Assembly: GCF_003131205.1 (NCBI RefSeq)
Contig: NZ_QFFY01000001.1
Coordinates: 682,001 to 746,000, forward strand
DNA from: Occallatibacter savannae
GTDB lineage: Bacteria; Acidobacteriota; Terriglobia; Terriglobales; Acidobacteriaceae
Length of the DNA stretch: 64,000 nt
Direction: 5' to 3'
Every line of letters begins with the position of its first letter. Positions within the stretch are counted from its first letter, which is position 1. Under the pieces are notes generated by a model. The model did not search any database. It saw only the letters and a program-made list of their open reading frames with translations, and had not been told where the DNA came from. Shown in pieces: positions 37,103 through 45,307 of the stretch. The position numbers and the translations under genes are program-made.

Positions 37103-38773
37103 CTATGCGCGAACCCAGATCCTGTAGCGATAGGTGACGATCCGTTCCTGTCCCGGCGCGAGCGTGATCTCCCAGGTCAGACGGGATTTTGGATTGTCGC
37201 TCTCAATTCCCTCACCCAGCTGAACGGTCTTGCCTTCGTCGGATTGGAATTCTGATTTGCCGCGCAGGGTCTTGCCAATGGCGAGGTGGACCTCTTTCGA
37301 TTTGTAGTTCTTGACCTTGAGCCGGCCTTCAACGGTGACGAGGTCGTAGTTGTAGCCGCGGCGGTGGTTGAGCTCCTGCTGGCGGGCGACTTCGCGTTCC
37401 TCGTGGCTGGCGCGAAGGTCAGTGGCGACGGTGATGCGCAACGTTGAGGTTGCACTTTTCTGCGTGTAGGCGAGGGTATCCTGCGAGACGGGTTTGTCGC
37501 CGGAGATGACGAGAGCGGGCGCACTGGTCCATGGAAACTTCGTTGAGTTCTTGAGGCGGATGGAGTGCCAGATGCTGTCGGCGTGTGTGTTGTCCGGCAT
37601 GTTCTGGCCCTGGTTGATGACGTTGCCGTAGGGGTCGACGCGGGGCTGGTCTTCGACTTCCCAGTTGTAGAGATGCTGGTAGCCGACGCTGCCGCTGAAG
37701 ACGTTGTAAGTGGCGCGTTCGCCTTTGGCGAGGGTTACATCGGAACGGCTGTAGAGGAAGAGATCTTCTTCGGGAGCGCTGGACATCTCGTCGACGCCGT
37801 TAACGAGGTTAATGGGCGCGGCTTCCCTCTCGTCGGCCATCATGGCCTGCGCGCTGATGGCGTTGGAGAGAGCGCCGAAGGACTTCTTGCGGTCGTAATC
37901 GCGTTCGGCGTCCTTCATGAAGTCCACCAGGGATTGCTGGAGGCTCATGGGCGAGATGGTGTTGGAGTAGGCGAAGTTGGGGACGCCGACGACGAAGAAG
38001 AGCTGTGCGTTCTGGAGGTCTTCAGCATCGTCGCTGACGACGGCCTGCATGGTGATTTGGGCGTTGGTGTCGTCGGTGAGCGAGACGAGGTAAGAGGGAG
38101 TCCAGCCGAGGCCGTGCTCGAGGTAGCCCATGGAAATCTTTTCTCTGGAAGAGGAACTCTTTAGCTTGAGGCGGAGGGCCTGGGTCGGGGTCTGGATGTT
38201 TTCGCGAAGCGTAGCGTCATCGGGAAGAGTCGCCATGGAGATGCCGCCGAGCGGAAAGGCCATGAGGCGCTTGTCGGTGCGGAGGAGGAGGTAGTCTTCG
38301 TGCGGCTGAGGCTGCGGGTAGCGGGCGTCGGTGGGGGCGATGGGGTTGGGGGCGGGATCGGTTGGCGTGGGCTGGAGGCCAACCACTTCGCCGGTGTAGT
38401 CCTTCATCTGGTAGGTGATGGTGACGGTCTTGCCGGCGTTGGCGCGGAGGATTTTGCCTATGGTCTGGATGGGGCGCTGGGACGTTGTGTTGTAGCGGTA
38501 GGCGACGATCTCGTCGATCCGAGCTTCGGGATTGACAGGGGCGATCCAGAGAGTGCCGAGGGTGGCGGTCGGAATCGGCGAGAGGCGAGCAGTGCCGGCG
38601 GTAACGGGGATTTCGCCCTGGCGAAGGACGAAGGCGAGTCCGTTTTTAAAGGCGGCTACGGCGACGGTTTTGGGAAGGGGCGCGGGGGCGTCGGCAGTTT
38701 CTGCGCCCAAGAGGGCGGCGGCGGGGGCGATCAGGATACAGGCGAGACGCAAGGCTTGCGGAGCGAGACGCAT
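37103..38773 (-). CDS. Secreted DUF4139-like protein
   Basis: A 556-residue protein with a signal peptide (RLACILIAPAAALLGAETA). The N-terminal part has the KNGLAFVLRQGEIPV block, a positional parallel to the DUF4140 region of such proteins. The core contains YLEHGLGWTPSYLVSLTDD and a C-terminal VEGRLKVKNYKSKEVHL and RLTWEITLAPGQERIVTYRY, as in DUF4139 proteins. The role is unknown; relatives are thought to be envelope proteins. The preceding same-strand gene is a 74-residue protein at 39048-39272. Confidence 0.75.
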   Translation of the reverse strand: MRLAPQALRLACILIAPAAALLGAETADAPAPLPKTVAVAAFKNGLAFVLRQGEIPVTAGTARLSPIPTATLGTLWIAPVNPEARIDEIVAYRYNTTSQRPIQTIGKILRANAGKTVTITYQMKDYTGEVVGLQPTPTDPAPNPIAPTDARYPQPQPHEDYLLLRTDKRLMAFPLGGISMATLPDDATLRENIQTPTQALRLKLKSSSSREKISMGYLEHGLGWTPSYLVSLTDDTNAQITMQAVVSDDAEDLQNAQLFFVVGVPNFAYSNTISPMSLQQSLVDFMKDAERDYDRKKSFGALSNAISAQAMMADEREAAPINLVNGVDEMSSAPEEDLFLYSRSDVTLAKGERATYNVFSGSVGYQHLYNWEVEDQPRVDPYGNVINQGQNMPDNTHADSIWHSIRLKNSTKFPWTSAPALVISGDKPVSQDTLAYTQKSATSTLRITVATDLRASHEEREVARQQELNHRRGYNYDLVTVEGRLKVKNYKSKEVHLAIGKTLRGKSEFQSDEGKTVQLGEGIESDNPKSRLTWEITLAPGQERIVTYRYRIWVRA

Positions 38774-38870
38774 GGTTCATCCTCCAGGTTGCTGACCGGA
38801 GAACGGACGGAGGGTGAGGGCTTGCGGAGTTTTTTGATCGGGATTGTTGGGGCTGAGAAGGTGGAGGGCT

Positions 38871-38980
38871 TTCGTTCCCACCCAAGCAGAGCTTGGATGG
38901 GGCACCCGGGTGTTGTGGCAATACGAGGGAAGAACAACTGCGGGTTCCTCGACTCCCGATGGTCGCTCGGAATGACACCC
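38871..38980 (+). repeat. Composite CCAAGC...GGGGCACCC...ATGACA repeat, copy A
   Basis: Starts TTCGTTCCCACCC, has the hairpin CCAAGC-AGA-GCTTGG at 38882-38896, then ATGGGGCACCCGG, a purine-rich spacer, and ends GGTTCCTCGACTCCCGATGG followed by TCGCTCGGAATGACA. Copies B (39342-39497) and C (41018-41108) share the order of parts. Confidence 0.75.
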
Positions 38981-39047
38981 GGTGTTGAGACACGCTCGAT
39001 TTGTGCACACGCGCTTGGGGATCGCGCGCTCGGGATGACTGACGCTT

Positions 39048-39272
39048 TTATGGGCGGCGACGGGCTTCTTTTTGCACTTGGCCGGTCCAGAGGAGGAAGC
39101 TGAGGAGTTCCCACTTGGAGTGCCACATGAAGGCGAAGATGTCGCGGGCGCGAAGGGTTTCGGCGGGCTTGCTGGAGTAGGTCTCGACGCGCCAGCGGAG
39201 GTACTCGCTGCGCCAGGGCGCGAGGCGGTGGCCGCGGGTGGCGTTCCAGATGAATCGGAGTGCGCTGAACAT
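39048..39272 (-). CDS. Small conserved-looking basic protein
   Basis: A 74-residue product from the ATG at 39272 (MFSALRFIWNATRGHRL), ending VQKEARRRP. It is rich in Arg and Trp (five tryptophans: FIWN, APWRS, LRWRV, FMWHS and LLWTG), with even amphipathic spacing and no repeat DNA inside it. Upstream in-frame codons to 39455 are repeat-derived and are excluded. I recall similar short proteins in acidobacterial genomes but cannot name a family. It precedes the DUF4139-like gene on the same strand. Confidence 0.55.
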   Translation of the reverse strand: MFSALRFIWNATRGHRLAPWRSEYLRWRVETYSSKPAETLRARDIFAFMWHSKWELLSFLLWTGQVQKEARRRP

Positions 39273-39588
39273 CTGTGAAAAGGATAGCAGCGGCGGCGAT
39301 GCATTCAGGGAATCCTTCCTCCAGCTTTCTAGTGGAGGTTCTTCGTTCCCACCCAAGCAGAGCTTGGATGGGGCACCCGCGTGTTGTGGCAAGACGGGGA
39401 AAAGCAGAGCTTGGATGGGCACCCGCGTGTTCGGGGCAAGGCGGAGAAAGAACAACTGCGGGTTCCTCGACTCCCGTTGGTCGCTCGGAATGACAGTCGG
39501 TTTTGAGAGAGCGTGCGATCAGGATTACACCTGTATTTCGGAGAGGCGTATCACGCGTTCGATAGACTTTTGCTTTGGAGAGATTCGA
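39273..39588. repeat. 316-base divergent spacer with composite repeat B
   Basis: Between the small basic protein (-) and the PLP decarboxylase (+). Repeat copy B fills 39342-39497: the CCAAGCAGAGCTTGG hairpin and GGGGCACCCGCGTGTT phrase, a partial second copy of both at 39402-39430, then the GGTTCCTCGACTCCCGTTGG end with GCTCGGAATGACAG. The remaining 90 bases must hold the decarboxylase promoter; none is clear. The ribosome-binding site GGAGAG is at 39577-39582. Confidence 0.7.
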
Positions 39589-41010
39589 ATGGATGTGAAT
39601 GAGTTTCGTGCGGCGGGGCACAAGGTGGTGGACCGGCTGGCAGAGTACTTCGGGAGCATAGAGTCGAAGGCGGTGTTTCCGAACGCGGATCCGAAGATGA
39701 TTCGCGAGTTGTTCGATGAGGCGCTGCCGGAGAAGCCGGAGTCGATGGAGGATGTACTCAAGGAGCTTGAGGAGAAGCTGCTTCCCTACTGCACGCACGT
39801 GGGGCATCCGGGATACATGGGGCTGATTACGCCATCACCGAATCCGGTGGGTGTGATTGGGGACTTCATCTGCTCGGCGCTGAATCAGAATCTTGGCGTG
39901 TATTCGATTGGGCCGTCCGCGGTGGCGATGGAGCGGCGCGTGGTGCGGTGGCTGACGGACATGGTCGGATATGGCGAGAAGGCCGGCGGAAACCTTACGA
40001 GCGGCGGAATGCTGGCGAACTTTATCGGCCTGAAGCTGGCGCGGGACTGGGCCTCGAAGGATCGCGCGCAGCATGAGGGCGTTCGCGAGCGTTGGGCCGT
40101 TTATGTGTCGGACCAGCGGCACGTGTCAGTGGATAAGGCAGTGGATGCGATCGGGCTGGGGCGCGAGGCGCTGCGGGCGCTGCCGACGGATGCGGAGTTT
40201 CGCTTGAGGATCGACGAGTTGGAGGAGGCGATCGCGAACGATAAGCGAGATGGCGTGAAGCCGATGTGTGTTGTCGGCTTATTCGGGACTACAAACACGG
40301 GTGCGGTGGACGATCTGACGACGCTGCGACGCATTGCGGATCGCGAAGGGATGTGGCTGCATGCTGACGCGGCATATGGCGGCGGGATGCTGCTGTCGCA
40401 TGATTTTGCGATGAAGGATGCGGGGGTGGAACTGGCGGATTCGGTAACGATCGATCCGCACAAGTGGTTCTATGCGCCGCTGGATGCGGGCGCGGTGCTG
40501 GTGAAGGATGAGACTCGGCTGACGGTGTCGTTCGGGATGAAGCCGGCGTATCTGACGGACGAGATGGAGGGCGCGGAGGAGCGGTACCAGTACTATGTGC
40601 ACGGGTTTGAGCAGTCGCGGCGGTTCCGAAGTTTGAAGGTGTGGATGAGCTTTAAGCGGTATGGGACGGCACAGATCGGCGACTGGGTCGATAACAACGT
40701 GCGGCAGGCGCGGCATCTGTATTCGCTGGTGGAGAACGACGCCGAGTTTGAAGCGGCGAGTGAGCCACCGATGTCGGCGATTTGTATTCGGTATTTGGGG
40801 CCGGGTGCGGAGCGCGTTGATGACAAGAAGCTACATGCGGAGGTTGCGGATCGCGTGGAGCGGAGCGGGCGGTTCTGGATTGGCACTACGGAGTTAGAGG
40901 GGAAGATGTGGTTCCGGATTAATCCGGTCAACTTCAGGACGCGGCAGGAGCATATGGAGAGGTTGCTGGAGTTGTTGCGGGAGGAGTGCCGGGCGGTTGT
41001 GCGGGGCTGA
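39589..41010 (+). CDS. PLP-dependent group II amino-acid decarboxylase
   Basis: Pyridoxal-phosphate decarboxylase of the aromatic-L-amino-acid/glutamate decarboxylase family. The start MDVNEFRAAG at 39589 is chosen because GGAGAG precedes it and upstream codons are repeat DNA; the product has 473 residues. The cofactor lysine is K292 in DPHKWFY. LTSGGMLANFIGL and LHADAAYGGG supply the cofactor-binding loop and the ring-stacking/aspartate region. The substrate (tryptophan, tyrosine, DOPA or another) cannot be chosen from sequence. No amine transporter or pathway gene is adjacent. Confidence 0.9.
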   Translation: MDVNEFRAAGHKVVDRLAEYFGSIESKAVFPNADPKMIRELFDEALPEKPESMEDVLKELEEKLLPYCTHVGHPGYMGLITPSPNPVGVIGDFICSALNQNLGVYSIGPSAVAMERRVVRWLTDMVGYGEKAGGNLTSGGMLANFIGLKLARDWASKDRAQHEGVRERWAVYVSDQRHVSVDKAVDAIGLGREALRALPTDAEFRLRIDELEEAIANDKRDGVKPMCVVGLFGTTNTGAVDDLTTLRRIADREGMWLHADAAYGGGMLLSHDFAMKDAGVELADSVTIDPHKWFYAPLDAGAVLVKDETRLTVSFGMKPAYLTDEMEGAEERYQYYVHGFEQSRRFRSLKVWMSFKRYGTAQIGDWVDNNVRQARHLYSLVENDAEFEAASEPPMSAICIRYLGPGAERVDDKKLHAEVADRVERSGRFWIGTTELEGKMWFRINPVNFRTRQEHMERLLELLREECRAVVRG

Positions 41011-41017
41011 GTCATCC

Positions 41018-41108
41018 CACGTCTCAGAATCGAGACGTGCGGCACCCAGAGATGTGGCAAAGCGGAGGAAGAGGGTTCCTCGACTCCCGTTGGTCGCTCG
41101 GGATGGCA
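41018..41108 (+). repeat. Composite intergenic repeat, copy C
   Basis: The hairpin CACGTCTC-AGAATC-GAGACGTG (41018-41039) takes the place of the CCAAGC hairpin of copies A and B. It is followed by CGGCACCC, a purine-rich spacer, and GGTTCCTCGACTCCCGTTGG with TCGCTCGGGATGGCACCC (41074-41108). It separates convergent genes and may serve as terminator. The AGATCC-type loop and GAGAC stem are shared with 55801-55828. Confidence 0.7.
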
Positions 41109-41128
41109 CCCGATCATTGAGAGGCGAG

Positions 41129-42478
41129 CTATCCGCGCTTGGCGAGGAAGCGTTCCATGAATTTGGTGTCGAATTCGCCGGCGCGGAAATCGGGGTCGGC
41201 GAAGATTTCCTGGTGGAGCGGGATCGAGGTGTCGATGCCCTGCACGATGAATTGAGAGAGGGCGCGCTCCATTTTGGCGATAGCGGCTTCGCGGTCGACG
41301 CCGTGAACGATGAGCTTGGCAATGAGGGAGTCGTAGTAGGGCGGGACTACCCCTTCGGCGTATTGCGCGGTGTCGACGCGGACACCGTTGCCGCCGGGGA
41401 CATTGAATGCTGTGATCTTTCCGGCTGACGGTGTGAACTTGACGGGGTGCTCGGCGTTGATGCGGCACTCGATGGAGTGGCCGCGGATTTCGATCTTCTC
41501 GGGAAGAATGTCGGAGAGGCGCTCGCCGGATGCGATGCGAAGCTGGGCCTTCACGAGGTCGATGCCGGTGATGGCTTCAGTGACTGGATGTTCGACCTGG
41601 ATGCGCGTGTTCATCTCGATGAAGTAGAGCTTCTTGTCTTCATCCATGAGGAACTCAATGGTGCCGGCGTTCTGATAGCCGATGTCCGACAGGCTGCGGC
41701 AGAGGGTCTTGTGAATCTCTTCGCGGAGCTTCGGCGTGACCTGGAGCGAGGGCGCTTCTTCAATGAGCTTTTGATGTCGGCGCTGGATCGAACATTCGCG
41801 CTCGAAGAGCGTGGTCACATGACCGTGTTCATCGGCGAGAACCTGGAACTCGATGTGGCGCGGCTGCTCGATGAACTTTTCCATGTAGAGCTCGCCGTTG
41901 CCGAAGGCGTTGGCTGCTTCAGTGGAGGCGGAGTGATAGAGATTCGGCAGATCGTCGGAGTTGCGGACGATGCGCATGCCGCGACCACCGCCGCCGGCTT
42001 TGGCCTTGAGGATGACGGGGTAGCCGATCTTGGAGGCGATGTCCTGCGCTTCTTCGGTTGAGGAGATGACGCCGTCGGAGCCTGGGAGGATGGGGACCTT
42101 AGCGGCCTTCATGGCCTGACGCGCTTTTTCTTTTTCGCCCATCAACCGCGTGACTTCAGGCGGAGGTCCAATGAACTTGATGTTGGAGGCGCGGCAGACT
42201 TCGGCAAAGTTGGCGTTCTCGCTCAGAAGGCCGTAGCCGGGATGAATCGCGTCGACGTTGGCGATCTCAGCCGCGGAGATCACGGCGGGAACGTTCAGGT
42301 AGCTGTCAGCAGGACGCGGTGGGCCGATGCAGATGGCCTCGTCGGCAAATTTGACGTGGAGAGAGTTGCGGTCCGCTTCGCTGTAGATGGCGACGGTGCG
42401 GACTCCGAGTTCGCGGCATGCATTGATGACGCGAAGGGCTATTTCACCGCGATTGGCAATCAGAACCTTACGAAACAT
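41129..42478 (-). CDS. accC: Biotin carboxylase subunit of acetyl-CoA carboxylase
   Basis: ATP-dependent carboxylation of the biotin on AccB, the first half-reaction of malonyl-CoA synthesis. The 449-residue length is standard. The N-terminal block [16 protein letters not shown], the ATP-grasp glycine loop [11 protein letters not shown], the [15 protein letters not shown] block and the [16 protein letters not shown] block are all intact. It is the last gene of the run pepP-accB-accC. The 97-base gap to accB carries a stutter repeat. Confidence 0.97.
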   Translation of the reverse strand: MFRKVLIANRGEIALRVINACRELGVRTVAIYSEADRNSLHVKFADEAICIGPPRPADSYLNVPAVISAAEIANVDAIHPGYGLLSENANFAEVCRASNIKFIGPPPEVTRLMGEKEKARQAMKAAKVPILPGSDGVISSTEEAQDIASKIGYPVILKAKAGGGGRGMRIVRNSDDLPNLYHSASTEAANAFGNGELYMEKFIEQPRHIEFQVLADEHGHVTTLFERECSIQRRHQKLIEEAPSLQVTPKLREEIHKTLCRSLSDIGYQNAGTIEFLMDEDKKLYFIEMNTRIQVEHPVTEAITGIDLVKAQLRIASGERLSDILPEKIEIRGHSIECRINAEHPVKFTPSAGKITAFNVPGGNGVRVDTAQYAEGVVPPYYDSLIAKLIVHGVDREAAIAKMERALSQFIVQGIDTSIPLHQEIFADPDFRAGEFDTKFMERFLAKRG

Positions 42479-42493
42479 TCGGGACCTTTAGAA

Positions 42494-42538
42494 GCAGCGG
42501 AGCTAGCAGAGTCAGCGGGGCTAGCGGAGTTAGTGGGT
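42494..42538 (-). repeat. GCTAACTC stutter repeat, reverse orientation
   Basis: On the minus strand it reads CACTAACTCCGCTAGC, then CCGCTGACTCTGCTAGC and CTCCGCTGCTTC, a match to the octamer family at 3793, 8714 and 10515. It sits within the accB-accC operon, between the accB stop and the accC start. Confidence 0.6.
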
Positions 42539-42575
42539 GCTCCCAATCAAACAATCTGAGATCATCGCGCGTGAT

Positions 42576-43070
42576 TCAGCCAACTCGAATGGAAAACAGC
42601 GGCTGGCCGAATTCGATGGGCTGGCCGTTGGTGATGAGGCACTTGACGACCTCGCCGGAGGCGTCGGCCTCGATCTCGTTCATCAGCTTCATGGCTTCGA
42701 CGATACAAATGACCTGGCCCTTTTCGACGTGATCGCCGGGGGAGACGAAGGGGGGCGCGCCGGGCGATGGCGATCCGTAGAAGGTTCCGACGATGGGCGA
42801 TTTGACGATATGGAGGTTCGCGTCGGGATCCGCAGCGGGCGGAGCGGCTGCCTGCTGCGCGGCTGGAGCCGCGGCGGGCGCAGCTGCGGCCTGAACAACC
42901 GGAGCTGCGGTGACGAGTTTGGCAATGTCGGCGATGCCTGCTGCGGTGGCGGGCTGTGCAAACTTCAGGCGGATCTTCATGTCGCCGCGATCGAGGTCAA
43001 ACTCCGCGACCTGATATTCCTTCAGGAACTCGATCAGTTCCCTGAGATCCTTCATGTCCTGTGGTTTCAT
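42576..43070 (-). CDS. accB: Biotin carboxyl carrier protein of acetyl-CoA carboxylase
   Basis: A 164-residue carrier. The N-terminal helix (MKDLRELIEFLKEYQVAEFD) is followed by an Ala/Pro-rich linker of about 40 residues and the biotinyl domain. The biotinylated lysine is K128 in EAMKLMN, a common variant of the EAMKMMN motif. It lies between pepP and accC on the same strand. Confidence 0.96.
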   Translation of the reverse strand: MKPQDMKDLRELIEFLKEYQVAEFDLDRGDMKIRLKFAQPATAAGIADIAKLVTAAPVVQAAAAPAAAPAAQQAAAPPAADPDANLHIVKSPIVGTFYGSPSPGAPPFVSPGDHVEKGQVICIVEAMKLMNEIEADASGEVVKCLITNGQPIEFGQPLFSIRVG

Positions 43071-43131
43071 TCGTTCCTTAACTTTCTCGCACGGGCGAGG
43101 TCAATCAATGTTCGTGTCAAAAAAAGAGCGT

Positions 43132-44223
43132 TCAGAATTCGATCAGGGCCTTGGGTGCGGGGGTGAGCACCTGGCCTCCGGTTTTGGTGACGGCCACCAT
43201 ATCTTCGATGCGCAGGCCAAACTTTCCCGGCCAGTAAACTCCGGGTTCAATGGTAACAACCATGCCCGGCTGAAGCTTTGTTTTCTGTCCCGCACCGAGG
43301 CGGGGTTGTTCGTGAATCTCGAGCCCTACACCGTGGCCCGTGGAGTGGGTGAAAGCATCCGCCATCCCGGCTTTGCGAAGGAGACTGCGTGCCGCTTCAT
43401 CGACCTCTCCGCAGCTGGCGCCTCCGCATACTGCGGCAACCCCAGCCTCCTGTGCTTCCAGGACGGCTTCGTACGCTTTTCGTTCTTCCGACCTCGGGGC
43501 GCCCAGGCAGACAGTTCGCGTCATGTCGGAGCAGTAGCCCTCCCGGATTATACCGAAGTCGAGTGTCACGAATCCTTTGCGGGGGAGCTGGGCGGTGGAG
43601 GCTTTTCCGTGGGGTAAAGCGGAGCGTTCACCGGAGGCGACGATGGTTTCGAAGCTCATGCCTTCCGCTCCGTGAAGGCGAGCCTGGTACTCGAGCTCGG
43701 CGGCAACCTCGATTTCGCGGATGCCGGGGCGGATGACGGTGAGGATGTGGTCGAAAATTCTGCAGCCGATGAGGGCATTCTCGCGGATGATGGCAAGTTC
43801 GTCTTCGTCTTTGATCAGGCGGAGAGGTTCGACGAGCGGGGCAGCAAGCTGTGTGAGGAAGTTGCGACGGAGTTTGGAGGGAAGTTCTGAGCGGAGACGC
43901 GCGAGCTCGGCGACCGTGGTGTGGGTGGGATCAAAGCCGGCGGCAGTAGAGGCGGGCTGGGCGGCGAGCCATTGAGTAGCTGCGATGGCGGGCGGGCCGG
44001 AGACGATTTCAACCTGCGCGCCTTGGACCTGCTGAGCGGCTTGTGTGGTGTAGCGGCCGTCGGTGAAGAGGCGGGCGGATCGTTTGGTGACGGCTAGGGC
44101 GGCGCTTGAGCCGGTGAAGCCGACGAGGTAGCGAATGTCGATGAGGTGAGTGACGAGAAGGCCTGTAAGTCCGGATTTTGTCAGGCGGCGGCGTAGCGCG
44201 CTGAGGCGGCGTGCGTGGTCCAT
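43132..44223 (-). CDS. M24 family Xaa-Pro peptidase
   Basis: Metal-dependent aminopeptidase P/prolidase-type enzyme of 363 residues. It has a creatinase-like N-terminal domain (DIRYLVGFTGSSAAL) and a pita-bread catalytic domain with metal-ligand blocks LDFGIIREGYCSDMTRTV, HSTGHGVGLEIHE and TIEPGVYWPGKFGLRIED. No signal peptide, so it is cytoplasmic. It stands just ahead of accB on the same strand, an order common in several phyla, and is probably the first gene of that operon. Confidence 0.92.
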   Translation of the reverse strand: MDHARRLSALRRRLTKSGLTGLLVTHLIDIRYLVGFTGSSAALAVTKRSARLFTDGRYTTQAAQQVQGAQVEIVSGPPAIAATQWLAAQPASTAAGFDPTHTTVAELARLRSELPSKLRRNFLTQLAAPLVEPLRLIKDEDELAIIRENALIGCRIFDHILTVIRPGIREIEVAAELEYQARLHGAEGMSFETIVASGERSALPHGKASTAQLPRKGFVTLDFGIIREGYCSDMTRTVCLGAPRSEERKAYEAVLEAQEAGVAAVCGGASCGEVDEAARSLLRKAGMADAFTHSTGHGVGLEIHEQPRLGAGQKTKLQPGMVVTIEPGVYWPGKFGLRIEDMVAVTKTGGQVLTPAPKALIEF

Positions 44224-44264
44224 TGGGGAAGATGGTAAATCACGAGACGAATGCTTGATTGAAA

Positions 44265-44282
44265 GGGACAGAGGGACAGAGG
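44265..44282 (+). repeat. GGGACAGA repeat left of four-helix-bundle gene
   Basis: GGGACAGAGGGACAGAGG, two and a bit units of an 8-base repeat. The region 44691-44722 contains its approximate reverse complement, so the gene between them is bracketed. Confidence 0.55.
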
Positions 44283-44324
44283 AAGATCGGCTTACGATCT
44301 AAACTTGGTTCGGGAGAAAGTACC

Positions 44325-44681
44325 ATGGGCGCTTCATTCAAGGACTTGATTGTTTGGCAGCGGGCGGTAGAACTGAGTGTAGTCACCTACAAATTGACTG
44401 CGGCCTTTCCGTCCTCGGAGCGCTTCGGGCTCACAAATCAGTTGCGTCGTGCATCCGTGTCGGTCGCAAGCAACATCGCTGAAGGATACGGACGGGCCAC
44501 AAAGAGCGAGTATGTTCAATTCCTCGGCCACGTTCGCGGCTCGAGCTCTGAGGTTGAAACGCAGCTGATCAGTGCGAAGAAGGTGGGCTTTGGTAAGAAG
44601 CCGGATTTAGAAGCAGCGCAGCACCTGTGTGCGGATGTGAGCCGGTTGGTAGGTGGACTGATGAAGTCGCTGCGACGCTAG
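44325..44681 (+). CDS. Four-helix-bundle protein (23S rRNA IVP-like)
   Basis: A 118-residue protein of the family first seen in intervening sequences of 23S rRNA genes. The start MGASFKDLIVW follows GGGAGAAAG; earlier in-frame ATG at 44259 is within repeat DNA. Family blocks are FKDLIVWQRAVELSV, RRASVSVASNIAEGYGR, and EYVQFLGHVRGSSSEVETQL. Free-standing copies are widespread and their role is unknown. No rRNA is near. The gene is bracketed by inverted GGGACAGA-type repeats. Confidence 0.85.
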   Translation: MGASFKDLIVWQRAVELSVVTYKLTAAFPSSERFGLTNQLRRASVSVASNIAEGYGRATKSEYVQFLGHVRGSSSEVETQLISAKKVGFGKKPDLEAAQHLCADVSRLVGGLMKSLRR

Positions 44682-44690
44682 CAGTCCGAT

Positions 44691-44722
44691 CCCTTTGTCC
44701 CTTAGTCCCTCTGTCTCTGCTC
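44691..44722 (-). repeat. Inverted partner of the GGGACAGA repeat
   Basis: CCCTTTGTCCCTTAGTCCC followed by TCTGTCTCTGCTC. On the minus strand this reads AGAGACAGAGGGAC and AAGGGACAAAGGG, an inverted match to 44265-44282. Confidence 0.55.
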
Positions 44723-44986
44723 TTACATCGCGGGCTTAACGGGCTTCTTCTGCTCGGGGTTGACTTCCGCGGCGGTGGCGTCGGACTGGCGGTCCATCCA
44801 CTCGTCGAGGCGGCTGCGCTTGAAGCGCCAGCGGTTGCCAAGTTTGAACGCCGGGACGAAGCCCTCCGAGGCGTACTTGTAGAGGGTGTCTGGCGAGATG
44901 CCGAGGTAGTCGGAGGCCTGGCGGATGTCCATGACTTCGCGGATTTCGGGGACAAGGAGATTGGAGCGGAGTGCTGAGTTGCGCAT
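44723..44986 (-). CDS. Excisionase/MerR-type HTH DNA-binding protein
   Basis: An 87-residue protein with one winged helix-turn-helix at about 19-66 (MDIRQASDYLGISPDTLYKY, then FKLGNRWRFKRSRLDEWMD), the pattern of excisionase-family and helix-turn-helix domain proteins. The flanks are short and disordered, ending in a Lys/Pro tail. It stands alone; there is no integrase nearby, so a phage link is not supported. A good promoter lies upstream at 45044-45073. Confidence 0.8.
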   Translation of the reverse strand: MRNSALRSNLLVPEIREVMDIRQASDYLGISPDTLYKYASEGFVPAFKLGNRWRFKRSRLDEWMDRQSDATAAEVNPEQKKPVKPAM

Positions 44987-45307
44987 GATGGGTACCCCAG
45001 GCGTGATTCCGACAGAGAGTTAGAGGATCTGGCGGTGATCCTGTTTATAACTCGGTTTCGGCGGGGATTTCAAGGTATTTTGGGCAGTTCTGCCGGATTC
45101 CAGGGTGAGTTCCCTGCCCTAAGCTGATCCTTTCGTGACGTTTATCCTGTGGAATCGCAATCTGTAGGGGTTTGTAGCTCCGGCGGACCCAAGCGATGGG
45201 ATTGTTGAAGCGGATGGTGCATTCCAGATGGTCGGACGCCTTCCGGCAAACGATGTGACGAGTTTGTGACGAACGCGCAGACTGCGGGCCATGGCCAACC
45301 GTAGACT
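44987..45307. other. 321-base divergent spacer
   Basis: Between the HTH gene (-) and the LytS-type kinase (+). The left third has the HTH gene promoter. CAGGG-TGAGTT-CCCTG at about 45103-45118 is a small dyad. The sequence nearest the kinase has no consensus promoter or ribosome-binding site that I could identify. No coding sequence is supported. Confidence 0.55.
45044..45073 (-). promoter_or_regulatory. Sigma-70-type promoter of the HTH gene
   Basis: On the minus strand TTGAAA (45073-45068) and TATAAA (45049-45044) are separated by 18 bases. Both are close to consensus. The expected transcript leader is about 50 bases before the ATG at 44986. Confidence 0.6.

Noticed and set aside
38731..39807. 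358-residue - strand frame between DUF4139-like and decarboxylase genes
   Set aside because: It is open because composite repeats happen to lack stops; peptide is repeat-derived (CHSERPTGVEEP twice) and overlaps real genes.
44723..44986. Prophage remnant based on excisionase-like HTH
   Set aside because: No integrase, attachment repeats or phage genes are near; such HTH proteins also occur outside phages.
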